A stretch of DNA of 64,000 nt from assembly GCA_030248065.1 (NCBI GenBank), contig JASAMV010000920.1, positions 23,296-87,295 of the forward strand. Direction: 5' to 3'. Source of the DNA: Rhynchonema sp. JSB1_4 (taxonomy: Eukaryota; Nematoda; Chromadorea; Monhysterida; Xyalidae). The first letter of the stretch is position 1. Each line of letters begins with the position of its first letter. The notes under the pieces are model-generated. The model made no database searches. It was not told the DNA's origin and saw only the letters and a list, made by a program, of their open reading frames with translations. The position numbers and the translations under genes were made by a program. Positions 41,019 to 53,118 of this stretch are shown here, in pieces.

Positions 41019-41312
41019 AAGGCAGTCTACGGGAGGTTGTCACTCAGCCCCCGAATACCGTAACCCACCGCAAACGAGATCGTTGCGAGACCCATGCTGA
41101 TCGCTGCTTATCGACACGTGTATTAGCGGCAGCAAGCTGGAAATTGTCATCATGCGCGTCGATCACCAAAACTTGGAAATGTTGGTTGGTGTTGGCGCTA
41201 ACATGCAAAACATAGATAAAAACAAAATGGTCTCACCGCGATCCTTGCAGATCAAAATTACGGTGGGTTACGGTATTCGGGGGCTGAGTGACAACCTCCC
41301 GTAGACTGCCTT
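41019..41312. mobile_element. M4 294-bp element, copy 2
   Basis: Flanked by TA. Same ends (AAGGCAGTCTAC) and same length as 19549-19842, in reverse orientation internally. Confidence 0.9.
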
Positions 41313-42474
41313 TATGTAGTATATTAATTAGTGATGTCATACCAAGCCTGGGGACGAAACGCAGCACACTCACTGCTGCCTGACGCTTGCAACTACAGGC
41401 CATTAATTTCTTTGGTCATTTTTGGGAGTTGGGCATTCTTGGGCGACTGGGTAGTAGCGGGTGATCACAAAAAATGGGATCACCCTGGTGGTAAGGTTTA
41501 AAGGGTGTCTCATAATTTAAATGCTTGAAACATAGCTTTGGGAAGTTTGGGAGCAGCACCGCCTGGCTTGTGTGAGTTACGGTAGGCACATTTTACACGC
41601 TAGGCCTGCCACTGTGTATGTGATTGCTACGCTTGTCGGTCAGTCTATCGCGTTTGTCAGTGTGTGTGTGTAATTGTTATGTCAGCCGTCTGTGTCAGAC
41701 AGCTTATCGTTTGTGAATACTTGTGCTAATTGTTGTCAGCCTCTTTTGTGTGCTTCAGTTTTGTTGCTTACTTATTTCCTGTATGCTGTGCATTTCTGTT
41801 TGCACGTTATGTGGACTTCAGAGCGGAATTCGAGACCGGAACTTTTCTGGTATCGAACTTTTATGTACTTTCATCAGGTTGTATATCTTTTTGTATGGTC
41901 CAAGCTTGCAAGCATGGCTGGGTTGCCTTTATTATACACGTTGCCGCGCAATGTCGATTTGAATTTTCTGGTTTGTCATTTCAGAAAAAATTTTGGATGG
42001 ATTCTCAAGTCATTGTGCGACCAATAGAACGTTAGTTATCCCGGATCCTCCGTTTCATGGATTTTGCTGTTCTTGTTGTTGTCAGCGTTCATGTCACACA
42101 ACACAAAGTAGTTATGCAGTACAGAAAACATTGTCATCAACATTGATGGACCAATATTTGCCACGCATAGCGCGGTTTGCGCGTGCTGACGCCGATGATA
42201 AACAACACACAAACGCGAACTAATGTTTCATGACTGTGGCGCTTTCACGCTCAAACCACACTGGCCGTGGCTACAGTAAACCGAAGCAGTTTAGGTGTGT
42301 AAGAATTCAGGGTGATACGGTATGGTCTAAGACTGTAAAATATGGCTACAACAGCAGTATAAAAGCAACATTGCCGCAGATGCATGCATAAGACCTGATA
42401 ACGAAACACGTGACAACAAAGCAATAATAACAAAAAATTCACTGGACAAACAGAAACACGACAATAGATTACAC
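41313..42474. other. No gene; fragments of M1 and another MITE
   Basis: One M1 end only (GTCATTGTGCGACCAATA at 42011-42028). A half-element related to 40092-40280 (AAGAATTCAGGGTGATACGG) lies at about 42237-42330. ORFs around 41674-42035 lack any domain. Confidence 0.5.
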
Positions 42475-42706
42475 TAGGGGTGGAATTTTCGAAACGGTGC
42501 AAAGGTCAGTTGGGCGTAAAGGTCGGTGTAAAGTTCGGTCGAAAGCTCGGTCGGCGTAGCTCGGTGTAAACGTGAAACATTGCCTGTTATTAACGTGGAA
42601 TGTTTCAAGTTTACACCGAGGTCTATCACACTGAGCTGTCGACCGAGCTTTCCACCGACCTTTACACCCAACTGACCTTTACACCGTTTCGAAAATATCA
42701 CCCTAG
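42475..42706. mobile_element. M3 element copy c (short form)
   Basis: Ends AGGGGTGGAATTTTCGAAAC and GTTTCGAAAATATCACCCTA. Central arms GTGAAACATTGCCTGTTA and AACGTGGAATGTTTCAAG fold. Nothing is nested in it, so it shows the unit structure. Confidence 0.88.
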
Positions 42707-42837
42707 GACAACAACATTTTTACATGAACTATACCGTTACACAACAACATATCCACAAGAATCATGCTCAAAAGTTTATTCGCTCTCAGTCCCGCATGCC
42801 AACAACTTTCTGGGCCCGCCGTTCAATCCCCCGTCAC

Positions 42838-44934
42838 CTAATTATCACCGGTGGCCGCACTGGCGGCGGCATTGGTCGTTTGACCCTCTGGCTGTATCGG
42901 CTGCGCTTTGCAACGCAACACCGACCACATGGCCGTGCGCATGTCGGCATGTCGACTGACGTAGAGAATGATGTTCAACATTGCGTTGATGTTGTTGACA
43001 ACGTCCAGGAACGGCGACATGAAATTGAACATATGAACCGGAATGATCGGCGCCAAAACCGTGCGAATTAGATTCGGTATCACGTACAGCACGAACGTGA
43101 ACACGGCGGACATGCCCAACGTGACCGTGATGCGCTTCTGCTGCTTGATCTGTCGGTCCTTGTCGCGTTCGCTCTGCTTCTTGCCCTCATTCACCTTCTT
43201 GATGTAACGACGGAACAGAAACGGTATGATCGCGTACAAGACGACGCTGGCGGTGCCGAAGAACGCCCGCACACCGTAGTACCACTGCCGCGACAGCGTG
43301 GTGCCCATCGCGGAGCTCGCATTGCACAACACACCGTACAACAGTTCGTCGCGGTCTTGCATGTACGCCACGACCACCAACACCGTGCCACTGGTCAGCG
43401 CAGCCGCGTAGAACGATCCGGCCAACTTGTACGCGTACGAAGCGTCGAAATGATAATACTTGATGGGAACGGCAATAGCGAGCAAACGATCAACACTGAC
43501 GAGGAATAACATCAAGCCGACAGCCGGCACAGCATACACAAACATGAGGGCATGAAACGTCGTCATACAATACCAGTTGTTCACTTTGCTCTTGGGCGCA
43601 CCGGCCAAGATCAGTGGGATTCGGTAGATGGCGGCCGCCATGTACGTGATACCTGCAGTTGAAACGTAAATGAAGCCAAGACTTATAGCCCAGCAACGTG
43701 TTCCGGTTCCACGTATTTCGAAAATGAAAGAAAGCTAAATGCACGTATTTTTAAAAACACGCTCTCCACCTCGGTGCGTAAGTTCCGTTTTGACTCCCAA
43801 AGCAATTGTTTGTTGAACAACGTTGCTGTTCGCGTAAGCACGCAACAAATCGAGGTCAACCAGTTGAAACTTGTGATCATCTCTCTCGGCCTAATCTCTT
43901 TCTTTTGTCTGCGAAAACACGCGTGTAACCAGAGCATTTTTGAATCTGGCCAAGCAAGCTTTACAAAAAATCGGTCTCATGAGCACGTGGTTGGACTATA
44001 GTCCATGCAAATAATAATCACTGAAAGTCGAGGACGCCATCCACACACAACACATTTCCACACTGCACAATGTTTCCCTCTTCATCGAACCTGCCAACGC
44101 GTCAGCCAGGCTAGCGCAGCAATGATGACGTACTCCTTCTTTTGACGCATCTTCTTGTAGAACATTATCGCGGCGACAATCAGGAAATTGGCCACGAAAA
44201 TGTAGAAGCCTGAATCAGATGCTTGTTGAGGCATTATGTTGGCAACAACTAGCGCCAATCTGGAGCCTGGCCAGGGTTGGAAAAAATTTTAAATTAAATT
44301 TTTTTTAAAATTTAAGATTTTTTGAGAAAGTCTCAGATTCGGTGAACTTTAATCTAATTTGTCCAGAAAAGCGCGCAAAAACGCATAAAAAATACGACTG
44401 TAGTTGACCAGTCACTTTTGGGACTTTGTTTGCTATAATGGCGCGTATGATGGGTGTTTACGGGACCCTATTTAAGTGGCTTATAACTACCCAAATGCCT
44501 AGGCTCAGGATTAGGTTCAGGCTTAGGCATGTGCCGCAGTTAGGCTCAGGCTTTTTTTGTTGGACATCGGGAATCTGGGGGCAAGGAGTCTGAATCCAAA
44601 TACATGACTCAAGTGTGATTATTTTGTGAAGAAAAGTTGTCAACCCTTGAGAAAAAATGACAAAAGTAACCCTCGAGAAGGGCATTTTTGGACTTTTTAG
44701 AGCATTTTTACCCCGAAAAATTTAAAGAACGCTCTTCTTGAAAAAGAAGTCTTTTATAAAAAAATGTTTTGCCCAACCCTGAACCTGGCAGTCACATGCT
44801 CGAACATCCCCCTTACCCTGACTCAGATACAACGCGTAATTGAACAGTCGCTGCTTGTCCTTTTCGGTCAACACACCAGGCTCAACATCAGCAACGCCTG
44901 ATGTCGTCGAGTTATCCTCGTTCGTTACGGTGAT
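42838..44934 (-). CDS. Rhodopsin-like seven-helix GPCR, nematode chemoreceptor type
   Basis: Three exons join in phase 1: N-terminal exon to 44817 (open from 44934 or earlier), 44209-44099 and 43652-42838, at least 346 residues. The N terminus has a possible glycosylation site (NST). Helix 1 is FYIFVANFLIVAAIMF. Helix 3 ends in DRLLAIAVPIKYY, at the DRY position. Helices 4 and 5 follow (AGSFYAAALTSGTVLVVVAY; ASVVLYAIIPFLF). A basic third loop (KKVNEGKKQSERDKDRQIKQ) leads to helix 6 (ITVTLGMSAVFTFVLYVIPN) and helix 7 (NNINAMLNIILYVSRHADMR), with an NxxLY-like end. This pattern resembles nematode srsx-like receptors, but the family assignment is from memory. The initiating Met is not visible: a stop precedes the open frame, so a first exon or trans-splice lies upstream. 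Both introns contain mobile elements (M8 and M2). Confidence 0.92.
43684..44000. mobile_element. M2 element copy 3, in GPCR intron 2
   Basis: Left end TTATAGCCCAGCAACGTGTT, right end GAGCACGTGGTTGGACTATA. The interior matches the copies at 23990 and 37409 (CGCAACAAATCGAGGT, GTTCGCGTAAGC). Confidence 0.85.
44271..44782. mobile_element. M8 inverted-repeat element, copy a, in GPCR intron 1
   Basis: Ends CCAGGGTTGG and CCAACCCTG, with A/T-rich subterminal arms (AAATTTTTTTTAAAATTT). It contains degenerate AGGCTCAGG/TTAGGTTCAGGCTTAGGC units at 44500-44560, reminiscent of the telomere-like repeats at the right of the window. Confidence 0.75.
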
Positions 44935-46472
44935 CTTGATAATTTTAATTACTAAGAATTTACTTATTTATGAATTATTTAATTTGTGAAAATTTGAGAT
45001 GTGTGAAAACTTAAGTTCGCGGTAGCTAGCACAGGACTTACAATATATGTACATGAAGCGCGTATTAGCTCACCATTTTCTCTTGGATTCGCTAGAAGCT
45101 ATTCACTTCAACGCGGAATGTCGAAACGGATCCTGTTATCTTTGATTACTTTTGAAGGCCCTTTATTTGGTTATAACAGGTTTGTCCGAGGTGTATAAAA
45201 CTCGAGAAACACAACAAGCCGGAACAATTTCTCAGTTTCGGGTTTCTTCTTCTTCTTGTGTACCCACATCACGTATTCTTATTCAGCTTGGTGCTTCTGG
45301 GTACCATGCCACCTGGTTACTTTTTGGATTATATTGTGGGCTCTGTGAAATTCATGTTTTATTTATAGATGTACAGTAATACCCTGCTCATTTGTTTCAA
45401 TCGAATTGACGCATGTTGATGCACGTGGCTAGTCATGTTAAATTTCTAAATTCACTGCCGCTCAGTAAAATTTACAGCGTTGATGTCCTCATCTGAACCC
45501 GCACGCCAACCACGCGCAGTTCTGAAACATTGCGCACAGCTGCCGGGCAGGCAAGCCGTGTGAGTGTTTGCGGTCCGAATATTTACATAGTTAGTTTTCG
45601 GGTTCAGATCTGGGTACTAACTGCGTGCCTCACTGCACGGCAGCGATTTGGGAAATTTACCACAGGACGCCTTTATTTGCGACAAAGGTTGTTTCGGAAC
45701 GTTGAAACGTCCCTGAAAATATCTTAACGACATGCGTTTGGTGATTGGGTATGATGATATTCTGTCGAAATGCGCCGGTTTGTGAAACATGATAATAAAT
45801 CGCAATGACATGAAAATCAAATCAATCAAAATCAAGCAAAATGTAACCAGATGAAATCAAAAACGTATTCTTTCAAGTCGACCTGTTTGCAACACATTTC
45901 CACACGTCTCCCAGTAACAATCTCTAAATCTCTGTCTTGTATATGGACACCAAACCAAACCCTTTCATCTTTCACCAGGCTTCGGGTCATTACTCATTTT
46001 GTTTCGGTTGCTGCCCAACCCAAAGGCGGAAAGGCGAGTGACAGGCGTGTTTTCAACTTCATATAATACTGCGCGCACAACGAATTTTTGGTTCATTTGC
46101 TCATCACTATTCTCTCTGACGTCCTTAGATACACTCGTGCATGTACATACAGTATATGTAAACGAATGTGTCAAGTTTGTGTGCAGATTCGATTTTCGAC
46201 TGTTTACTGCTGCGATTGGGTTACATAATGACCTTCGCACTGCATGTGTACGTGTATGGATCTCTTGAGTAAGCTTGGGGTAAAGGCCCGCGAAAACCGA
46301 GTGCCACGCATAGGCCCCTACCCCCAAACTGAGCAACTGCAGCTTATTGTGGTGCACATATTGATAGAGTAGCAACAAATCTGGAAATCTGGGCCACTTT
46401 TACTGTCAGTCAGCTCGCTTTCAATCCATTGCCCTATGTATCAGAAAATTTATTGTTGTTCTCACGGAACAT
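44935..46472. other. No gene recognised
   Basis: This should hold the 5' end of the GPCR gene. ORFs are short and unsupported. One ACATACWGTA decamer lies at 46145 and octamers at 45524 and 45785. Confidence 0.4.
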
Positions 46473-46480
46473 GGAACATG

Positions 46481-46892
46481 CCAAGGGCTGATCCAGGGGG
46501 CACAGGGGCCATGCATGGCCCCCTTTGGTCCATTTGGCCCCTGAAGGGGGGCACGGTTTCGGAAAGAAGAAGCGAAAAGGATTCCTAAATCCCCGGATTT
46601 TCACTCTGATACACTTCAAAAGTCCAAAAATCGGGCGCTTCGCGCTTCAAATATATTTTCAATACCCATTTTCCATGCATGGTTTTCACGCGTATAAAAA
46701 GTGCCAAAATCGCCCGTACATAACTACATTTTGCAGGATATTTGGTTCAATTATATATATTATATAAAAAGCGCGAAATTCTAAACAAGCACTGGATACA
46801 AATGGCTTTTCAAAAATGGAACAAGCACTACATAAAAATGACTTTTTGAATTTGGCCCCTCCCCCTTGGCCAAAAGCTGGATCCGCGCCACT
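46481..46892. mobile_element. hAT-type MITE with 8-bp target duplication
   Basis: Flanked on both sides by GGAACATG (46473-46480 and 46893-46900). Ends are CCAAGGGCTGATCCAG and, reversed, AGTGGCGCGGATCCAG. An 8-bp duplication and GGATCCAG-containing ends are typical of hAT elements. 412 bp, no transposase. Confidence 0.9.
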
Positions 46893-46900
46893 GGAACATG

Positions 46901-47655
46901 CGTTATTGTTCGCATAATATTGTAACCAATTCGGCAACGATTAACAAGCAAATGTTTATGTGATCTTGCTTGTATGGAAGTATGTAATATTCGGAAAATT
47001 CATTCAGTTGCACACACATTTGTCACAGACTGTGCACCTTAACCCGGGTCTAATATCAAATGAATGCTTACATCTCTCTGCAATGCTAAGAACTTGGCAA
47101 CAAAAAATTGGGAGCGTTTTTTTCACACGCGCTTGTTCACAACCAAAATCTGATGGGATATTTTCTTGCTGCAAACCGCACTACCAATCCTGAGTTTGCT
47201 CAGTGTGTTTGTCTTTCGATAATGACCTTGACTAAAGTCACCCCACGCCATGTTTGAACGTATCGTCCTAATAGTCCACCCATCAGCTCATGAGACGCAA
47301 GTGAACTGAAGCTTGCTTTGCGGGAACCAATAAGTTCCGGTTCCACTTGGTACGAAATGTTTAAAAACTATAAAGAAGGAGAATCAGTGCAAAATGTACA
47401 CAAATCCTCTTTCTTTTGTTTTCAAACATTTCGGAACCGGAACATTGTTGGAACTGGCCCAGCCAACTTAAACAAGCGTCTCATAATGAGATAGTTTATG
47501 AACCACACATCAGAGGTTTGGCCCTGTATTGTGGTGTTTGTTTATGGCTTCACTTGTTACGCACGAATAAGATGTATTTAATATATTTTTCAGCCAGGAT
47601 ATCCGAATTGACAACCTTTGTGTTAATAATCTGCACCGTCTGACCCCAACCCATA
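46901..47655. other. No gene; one foldback related to M2
   Basis: Foldback at about 47268-47490 with CATCAGCTCATGAGACGC at the left, GCGTCTCATAATGAG at the right and an inner TTCCGGTTCCACTTGG arm. It appears to be a degraded M2 relative. Confidence 0.5.
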
Positions 47656-50615
47656 ATGCAGCAACCCGAAGCCGAGAGTCCACCACCAAAGTTCGTTCCC
47701 ATTCGCAGTGATGCTACTGAACTCAACAGTGGTATTGGTATTTGTGACTACGGCCTGATTATGTCGGTTGTGCAACGCGTTTTCTCATGCCCAATTTGTC
47801 CGATCAGAAAGCGTTGGTGAGCTATAAATTTTGTCTCTGATTTGACGCTTATTGCGTGTCCTTAGACTGGCGCGTATCTTGAGCATGTCCTCAGAATGCA
47901 GCTGCATCGTCTGATAGTCGCTCGTTGCCACAAGCACACTGACTTTTGAGCATGAAACCAGTCCGAAGGGTTCTTTGACGTCCGGCACCGGCCATTCGAG
48001 GCGATCGCACTGCGACGATGGCCTGATGCGCCAAAAAAGTTGCAATCGGAATCAAACAACAGTTTGCAAATTGGGGTTTCATTGATCAGGTCAACCCCAC
48101 GTTTCAGTTACACCACGTTGTCGCGCGTCGACTACATCCAGCATCTGGAACGCCAACATGTCACCGAATTCTCGAATTTGTTCTCGTGCTCTCTGCTCAC
48201 CAATGACCACTCCAGTCCAGAATGTTCGAACAGAATTATCGTTGACGAAACGAAGTCGTCTGATCAGACAGGACTTATTGACGGTCTGCTGCGAGCCTGG
48301 CAACTGGCCGAAACCAAAACCGCCTTCACTTGCGTGCCAGCTTGTCAGTTATGTTCGGTTGATGATGAAACATGTAGGTTTATTGAATATTTTTTCATTT
48401 TTTGTTCATCTAGCAGATTAGCACTGACGATGTCCTGGTGCACCATACCCGTGTGCGAGAACATAAACGACCGAAACGTATTGTTGTTTGTCACCTCATT
48501 ATGTGCGCATAATTGTACTGACGAACTTTTCTCGAAAACTGCCATGCCATTGCTTGTCAAATATTTTATTTCAGCCAGTCAACACCCTTCCAACGTGCAC
48601 CTCTATTTCTCTGATACGAGGCGAAAAGAGCACGCAGCTGCCCATTCGAAAGAGTATGCCATTGCGGTATGTGATTATCGATCATGGATTTTGCTGACGT
48701 TGGTATATCACGTACGGCATCAACTTTATGAGCATAATGTCAATATCAATATGTCACTCACTCCAGGGTTGGGCAAAAAAAATTAAAAAAAAGGTTTTTG
48801 AAAAAAAAATTTTTTAAATTTTTCGGGGGAACAAAATGTTCTAAAACGTCCAAAAATGGCTTTTTTGGGGGTTATTTTTTGTCATTTTTTCTCAAGGGTC
48901 GAAAAATTTTCTTCACAAAATCACTTTTGGGGCATGTAATTGGTATCTAAGATGCCCCAAATGATGTTATTATACCTTCCCGTGATACATGAGACACAAT
49001 ATGCATGTACTTACATGGTACTTTGATGTCATACCCCATCGGGTCGGTCATATACGACTGATTCAGCGACCCGACAGGTATTGGTCGCACAATGACTATA
49101 TGAGAATCCATCCCCCTAATTTTCCTGCATTGACAAGGCGGATATTTGGCAATTTTTTCAAACTGAACCAGGTTTTGACAAGCACTTTGCATTCTAATCA
49201 GTGAGAAGAATGAGAAACACACGTGCACAGAAGTTTCACCCTGAATTCTACGCAACCGAAATGGTTCGGGCTCGGGTTGCTGTAGCCACGTATTACATGC
49301 TTTGCCTGTGAAATCGATACACACACGTTGATCACTCCCGATAAATAAAGCGGGAAAAGAAAGAGAAAATAACTCGTTGTCAAAACCTGATTCAATTTGA
49401 AAAAAATCGCCAGAAACCCTCCTTGACGATGCAGGAAAAATAGGGGGATGGATTCTCATATAGTCATTGTGCGACCAATATTTCTGCAGCTTATATTCTC
49501 AATTCTGTGTGGTTTATGAATGAATCTTTCTTATTCGACCACAAACTGTTGTGTCTGATATTGGTCGCACAATGACTTTATAAGAATTGGTCAAATTTTT
49601 TTCCTGAATCGTAAAGAAGGACAGTGACGGGGCAATGACGTTGCGTTGCGTGATCGCACACAAAGCATGTAGTAAAGAGAATGTTTCAGACCTGCGGCAA
49701 CGTGGTTGATCTGCTAGATTATTTTCAGCTGAAAATGTTTTGTGAGAATCACAAATAGCACAGTGGTTAAGAGTGACTGAACGTGAAAATCAGGATTGAT
49801 TTGATGAATTCTTATATGGTCATTGTGCGACCAATACCACAGAGCAGCAATCATAGGTCCATAACAAGCACAGACTGTTGGATCGCATCGAAATGGCGTA
49901 AACACCTTTCATAAGTGATGCAAACCAAGTCACAAAAGTGACTTGTCAATTAAAGTTCCATTTTTTCGCGATTTTGCGCGTTTTTAGGCAAATTTGGTAA
50001 AACTTCCCCGAATCTGAGACTTTTTAGAGATTTTTTAAAAAATTTTTTTTCCAGCAACCCTGACTCACTCTCACCATACAGGGTCACTGAACAGGCTTTG
50101 CATACTTTCGATTTTCGAAATCACACTCAAGAAACATATTGTCTCATAAACTTTATAACTCGAATTTTTAGGAAGAACGCGCCGTTGAGTTCGCCTTCCC
50201 TCGACTCAGCGACGAGCAACTGCGAATCTTCGGTATGTTCGAATCGGTGAGCGAACGAAGGGAGTCGATGATCGACTTAACTATCACAACGGTGCCGGTG
50301 GCTGAACAAGAGTTGGTGAGAGATGTTACGCTCACAACAACCTTTATTCGGTTTCTATAGCTCGCTCGTTTTATAAATGAAGTCCAGTCTGCTTAATGAT
50401 CCTCCAGATAATTTGGGCCCCAATCTGCCAATGCTCGATGCAGTGAATAGTTTTGACGGCGGACAAAGGTTTTACATAATGTGAGGATTGATTTGGAACT
50501 CACAAACATTATTATTCAGGCTCGCCCGCAAACGCCTCCACCCAGCCTCGAGGGCCCGTTTTCGTCGCCAACCTCAAAACGACTGAAAAGGATCGCACCA
50601 AAATCAACCAGATAA
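47656..50615 (+). CDS. Unrecognised multi-exon gene with a Pro/Ser and basic C terminus
   Basis: Best chain: 47656-47778, 47962-48357, 48414-48477, 48575-48666, 50172-50315 and 50520-50615, about 304 residues, in phase. Support: one frame is open from 47962 to 48786 (274 codons), which is unlikely by chance. Acceptors include TTCATCTAG, TATTTCAG and TTATTCAG; donors include GTATGT and GTGAGA. It starts MQQPEAESPPPKFVPIRSDA. The main exon includes RHRPFEAIALRRWPD and GLIDGLLRAWQLAETKTAF. Later exons give STDDVLVHHTRVREHKRPK, SNVHLYFSDTRRKEHAAAHS and EERAVEFAFPRLSDEQLRIF. The end is TPPPSLEGPFSSPTSKRLKR, resembling a nuclear localisation signal with phosphorylation sites (inference). Junctions before 48414 are uncertain: the donor at 47778 is weak, another frame also chains, and the antisense strand is coding-like at 47800-48300. 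The 1.5-kb intron is filled by an M8/M1 nest. No family recognised. Confidence 0.5.
49079..49480. mobile_element. M1 element copy e
   Basis: Ends TATTGGTCGCACAATGAC and GTCATTGTGCGACCAATA. The interior is shared with 19160-19862 minus its M4 insert (GAGAATCCATCCCCCTAATT, CACACGTTGATCACTCCCGA). Confidence 0.9.
49559..49836. mobile_element. M1 element copy f
   Basis: 278 bp. Ends as for M1. The interior GAATGTTTCAGACCTGCGG is shared with 29311 and 52675. Confidence 0.9.
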
Positions 50616-51035
50616 TCTCTCACGAGCAGAAAGTTGTCGCGAAAAACTGTTCAGTATTTTTCTGATGATTTTTGTGCTTTTTGAATCGCGTGCGCCTGAA
50701 TCTTTTTTGTTCTATGAGTGCAAAGCTTATGATCTCAATCTGATCCGACGATGTGATAAACATAAATAGTGCCCAACTTGGATTCAACTCATTCAAACAC
50801 CATGTTCACTTTTATGCCAGGCGCACACAGGCAGCCGTCAAGGCACCAGTAGCGTGATGAGTTTGATATTATACACGGCGATATTTTGAAAGAAGGACCA
50901 GACAAGACTTAATGTGTTTATAATCAGTGAAGCACAACGCAAAAGTGAAGCATGACACTGCATGTTGTGGATGAAGTGCCTGGCCGACGTGGATTGCTTA
51001 GACGCGCTCCTCCACTACAAATTGAAAGAGAAGGG
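50616..51035. other. No gene recognised
   Basis: 3' flank of the plus-strand gene, leading into the satellite array. Confidence 0.4.
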
Positions 51036-51468
51036 ACGTCCTATTCAGCCCGCACCGCCCACACAGCCCACAGCCCGCACCGCCCCAGTCCTATTCAGCC
51101 CGCACCCCACTTCAGCCCCAGTCCTATTCAGCCCGCACCCCTTCAGCCCCAGTCCTATTCAGCCCGCACCCCACTTCAGCCCCAGTCCTATTCAGCCCGC
51201 ACCCCACTTCAGCCCCAGTCCTATTCAGCCCGCACCGCCCACACAGCCCCAGTCCTATTCAGCCCGCACCGCCCACACAGCCCCAGTCCTATTCAGCCCG
51301 CACCGCCCACACAGCCCCAGTCCTATTCAGCCCGCACCGCCCACACAGCCCCAGTCCTATTCAGCCCGCACCCCACTTCAGCCCCAGTCCTGTTCAACCC
51401 GCACCCCACTTCAGCGCCAGTCCTGTTCAGCCCGCACCCGCCACAGTCCCACTTCAGGTTTTAGTTCG
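51036..51468. repeat. 33/34-bp satellite array 1
   Basis: Units share CCCCAGTCCTATTCAGCCCG and then read CACCGCCCACACAG (34-bp form) or CACCCCACTTCAG (33-bp form). The two forms alternate irregularly. The same satellite occurs at 53634-54016 (reverse) and 62878-63250 (forward). Open frames across it are low-complexity artefacts. Confidence 0.95.
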
Positions 51469-51669
51469 TTTTACTTGACCGACCATTGGACGCGGTTGAT
51501 AGAGGACGCACGGTGGACGCACCAAATTCCTGAAATATCAAGCGCGGCAACTTGAATGAAAAGTGGAGGTGGAGGGAGCGGGTCGAAACATCATATTTCA
51601 CTTCACTTGAATCGAAATTTTGCTGAATTATGTAATCCTAGTGAAGAAGTAATGGTTCAATATTCTTTA

Positions 51670-52017
51670 AGTACATTTGAGTAAAGTATTATCACAATGC
51701 ATGCCTGAACGTACGAAATCTGGGTTGCTTCGGTGACCCGATTGGTCACGATCACCTCTGTCATAGCAAGGAGAGAAGTGCATCCTATGGGGACAGAGTA
51801 GATGGGCATCATCCGATCGTTTTCTGGGATCGGAAAGACGATTCTGGTGTTTTGTCGAAGGATCCCCTACAGCCTTCACATTTCGAAAGTTACCCATGTA
51901 ATATGTATTATTGTAAACGCCATGGAAAATGTATGGATCTGAGGGGATTCGAACACCCATCTCTCTCCTCGCAATGCATTGTGAGTCAAGCGCTCTACCA
52001 ATTGAGCTACCAGACCC
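51670..52017 (-). mobile_element. tRNA-derived SINE candidate
   Basis: On the minus strand 52017-51934 folds partly as a tRNA. The acceptor stem GGGTCTG/CAGATCC pairs (one wobble), the D arm GCTC/GAGC pairs, and the B box is GTGTTCGAATCCC. But the length is 84 bases, the anticodon stem after CTCACAA does not pair and the T stem has a mismatch. It continues into about 260 bases of unrelated sequence down to about 51670. A tRNA head plus tail suggests a SINE; the tail bo undary is uncertain. Confidence 0.6.
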
Positions 52018-52093
52018 AACATTTCCAGCGGGCTAAACTCGGCTATAAACCTTATAGTCTGCCAGCCACAGTATGGGGAGCTGTGCTGCAGCA

Positions 52094-52275
52094 CTATATA
52101 GCGGGAGTGTAACATCACTGTAACATTATAATTGGCTCTTATTGTCAGTGATTTTCTTATGTATTATGGTTGTGATTAATTTCATCGAATCAAATGATAT
52201 TCATGTCACACTGCCAGTCGGGGGCCACGCAAATATGGTGCTTTACGGATTGTGTATTGATTAATTGGCCTGAAG
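52094..52275. repeat. Segmental duplicate of 63781-63950
   Basis: GCGGGAGTGTAACATCACTG through GGTGCTTTACGGATTGTGTA and TTGGCCTGAAG is repeated in the same orientation at 63781-63950, with small indels. Confidence 0.92.
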
Positions 52276-52674
52276 AAATAGAATGCCCGTTGTGTAGTTG
52301 TAGGATAAACGCGAATAAAACGCGCGCTGACGCAATACAAGAAAGCTGCGCTTTAGATAACGAGACCGAGCACTGAGCGTGGCTTGACTGCAGTGTGCGA
52401 GTTCAACACAGACCTACTTTGCCGACCAGGGGGGTTGACGGTGTGCAAAAACTATGTCCGAAAATTCTGGCGACAAAATGCCAGGGGTTCCCCGGACCAA
52501 ATGATTTCAGGTGTGCTGGACAGCCCTCAAGTCTGCCAGACACGAAACCAAAGTGCTAGGTTATCGAGAACCTCAACACTGCACACTGCCCCCAAAGCAG
52601 CACCGGGCAAGTAACGGCCCAAAACCCAGGCAACAGTCCAACGACTGGGCCTGCACAGCTTCAGACAGCTGTGG
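52276..52674. other. No gene recognised
   Basis: Short unsupported ORFs between the duplicated segment and the M1 copy. Confidence 0.4.
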
Positions 52675-52952
52675 TATTGGTCGCACAATGACTTTATAAG
52701 AATTGGTCAAATTTTTTTCCTGAATCGTAAAGAGGGACAGTGACGGGACAATGACGTTGCGTTGCGTGATCGCACACAAAACATGCAGTAAAGAGAATGT
52801 TTCAGACCTGCGGCAACGTGGTTGATCTGCTAGATTAATTTCAGCTGAAAATGTTTTGTGAGAATCACAAATAGCACAGTGGTTAAGAGTGACTGAACGT
52901 GAAAATCAGGATTGATTTGATGAATTCTTATATGGTCATTGTGCGACCAATA
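52675..52952. mobile_element. M1 element copy g
   Basis: 278 bp. TATTGGTCGCACAATGAC to GTCATTGTGCGACCAATA. Nearly identical to 49559-49836. Confidence 0.92.
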
Positions 52953-53118
52953 CGAAGAAACGGCGACGAAACGACGTCGAACTACAGCAGACACAGGTTC
53001 CGAACGCAACTTGCGTAGACTGGTTTATTTCACACGTATAGCTAGGGTTTACATACGGGGCACGAGCCGGCCCAAAAACTAACTCGAAAACACCTCTAGA
53101 ATACAATCCCGCCGCAAC

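Larger units (their letters stand above)
48763..50061. mobile_element. M8 element copy b with two nested M1 copies
   Basis: Ends CCAGGGTTGGGCAAAA and, at the right, CCAGCAACCCTG after long A/T-rich arms. M1 copies at 49079-49480 and 49559-49836 are nested in it. It lies in an intron of the plus-strand gene. Confidence 0.75.

Noticed and set aside
47785..48303. Minus-strand gene (coding-like frames at 47785-48045 and 48091-48303)
   Set aside because: The frames cannot be joined in phase with reasonable splice sites, whereas plus-strand exons chain to a stop. Kept as an ambiguity, not a call.
50952..51555. Proline-rich ORFs at 50952-51555, 53632-54030 and 62864-63256
   Set aside because: Produced by the 33/34-bp satellite.
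51934..52017. Functional tRNA-Val(CAC) gene
   Set aside because: The anticodon stem does not pair and the T stem has a mismatch at 84 nt total length; a SINE or pseudogene fits better.
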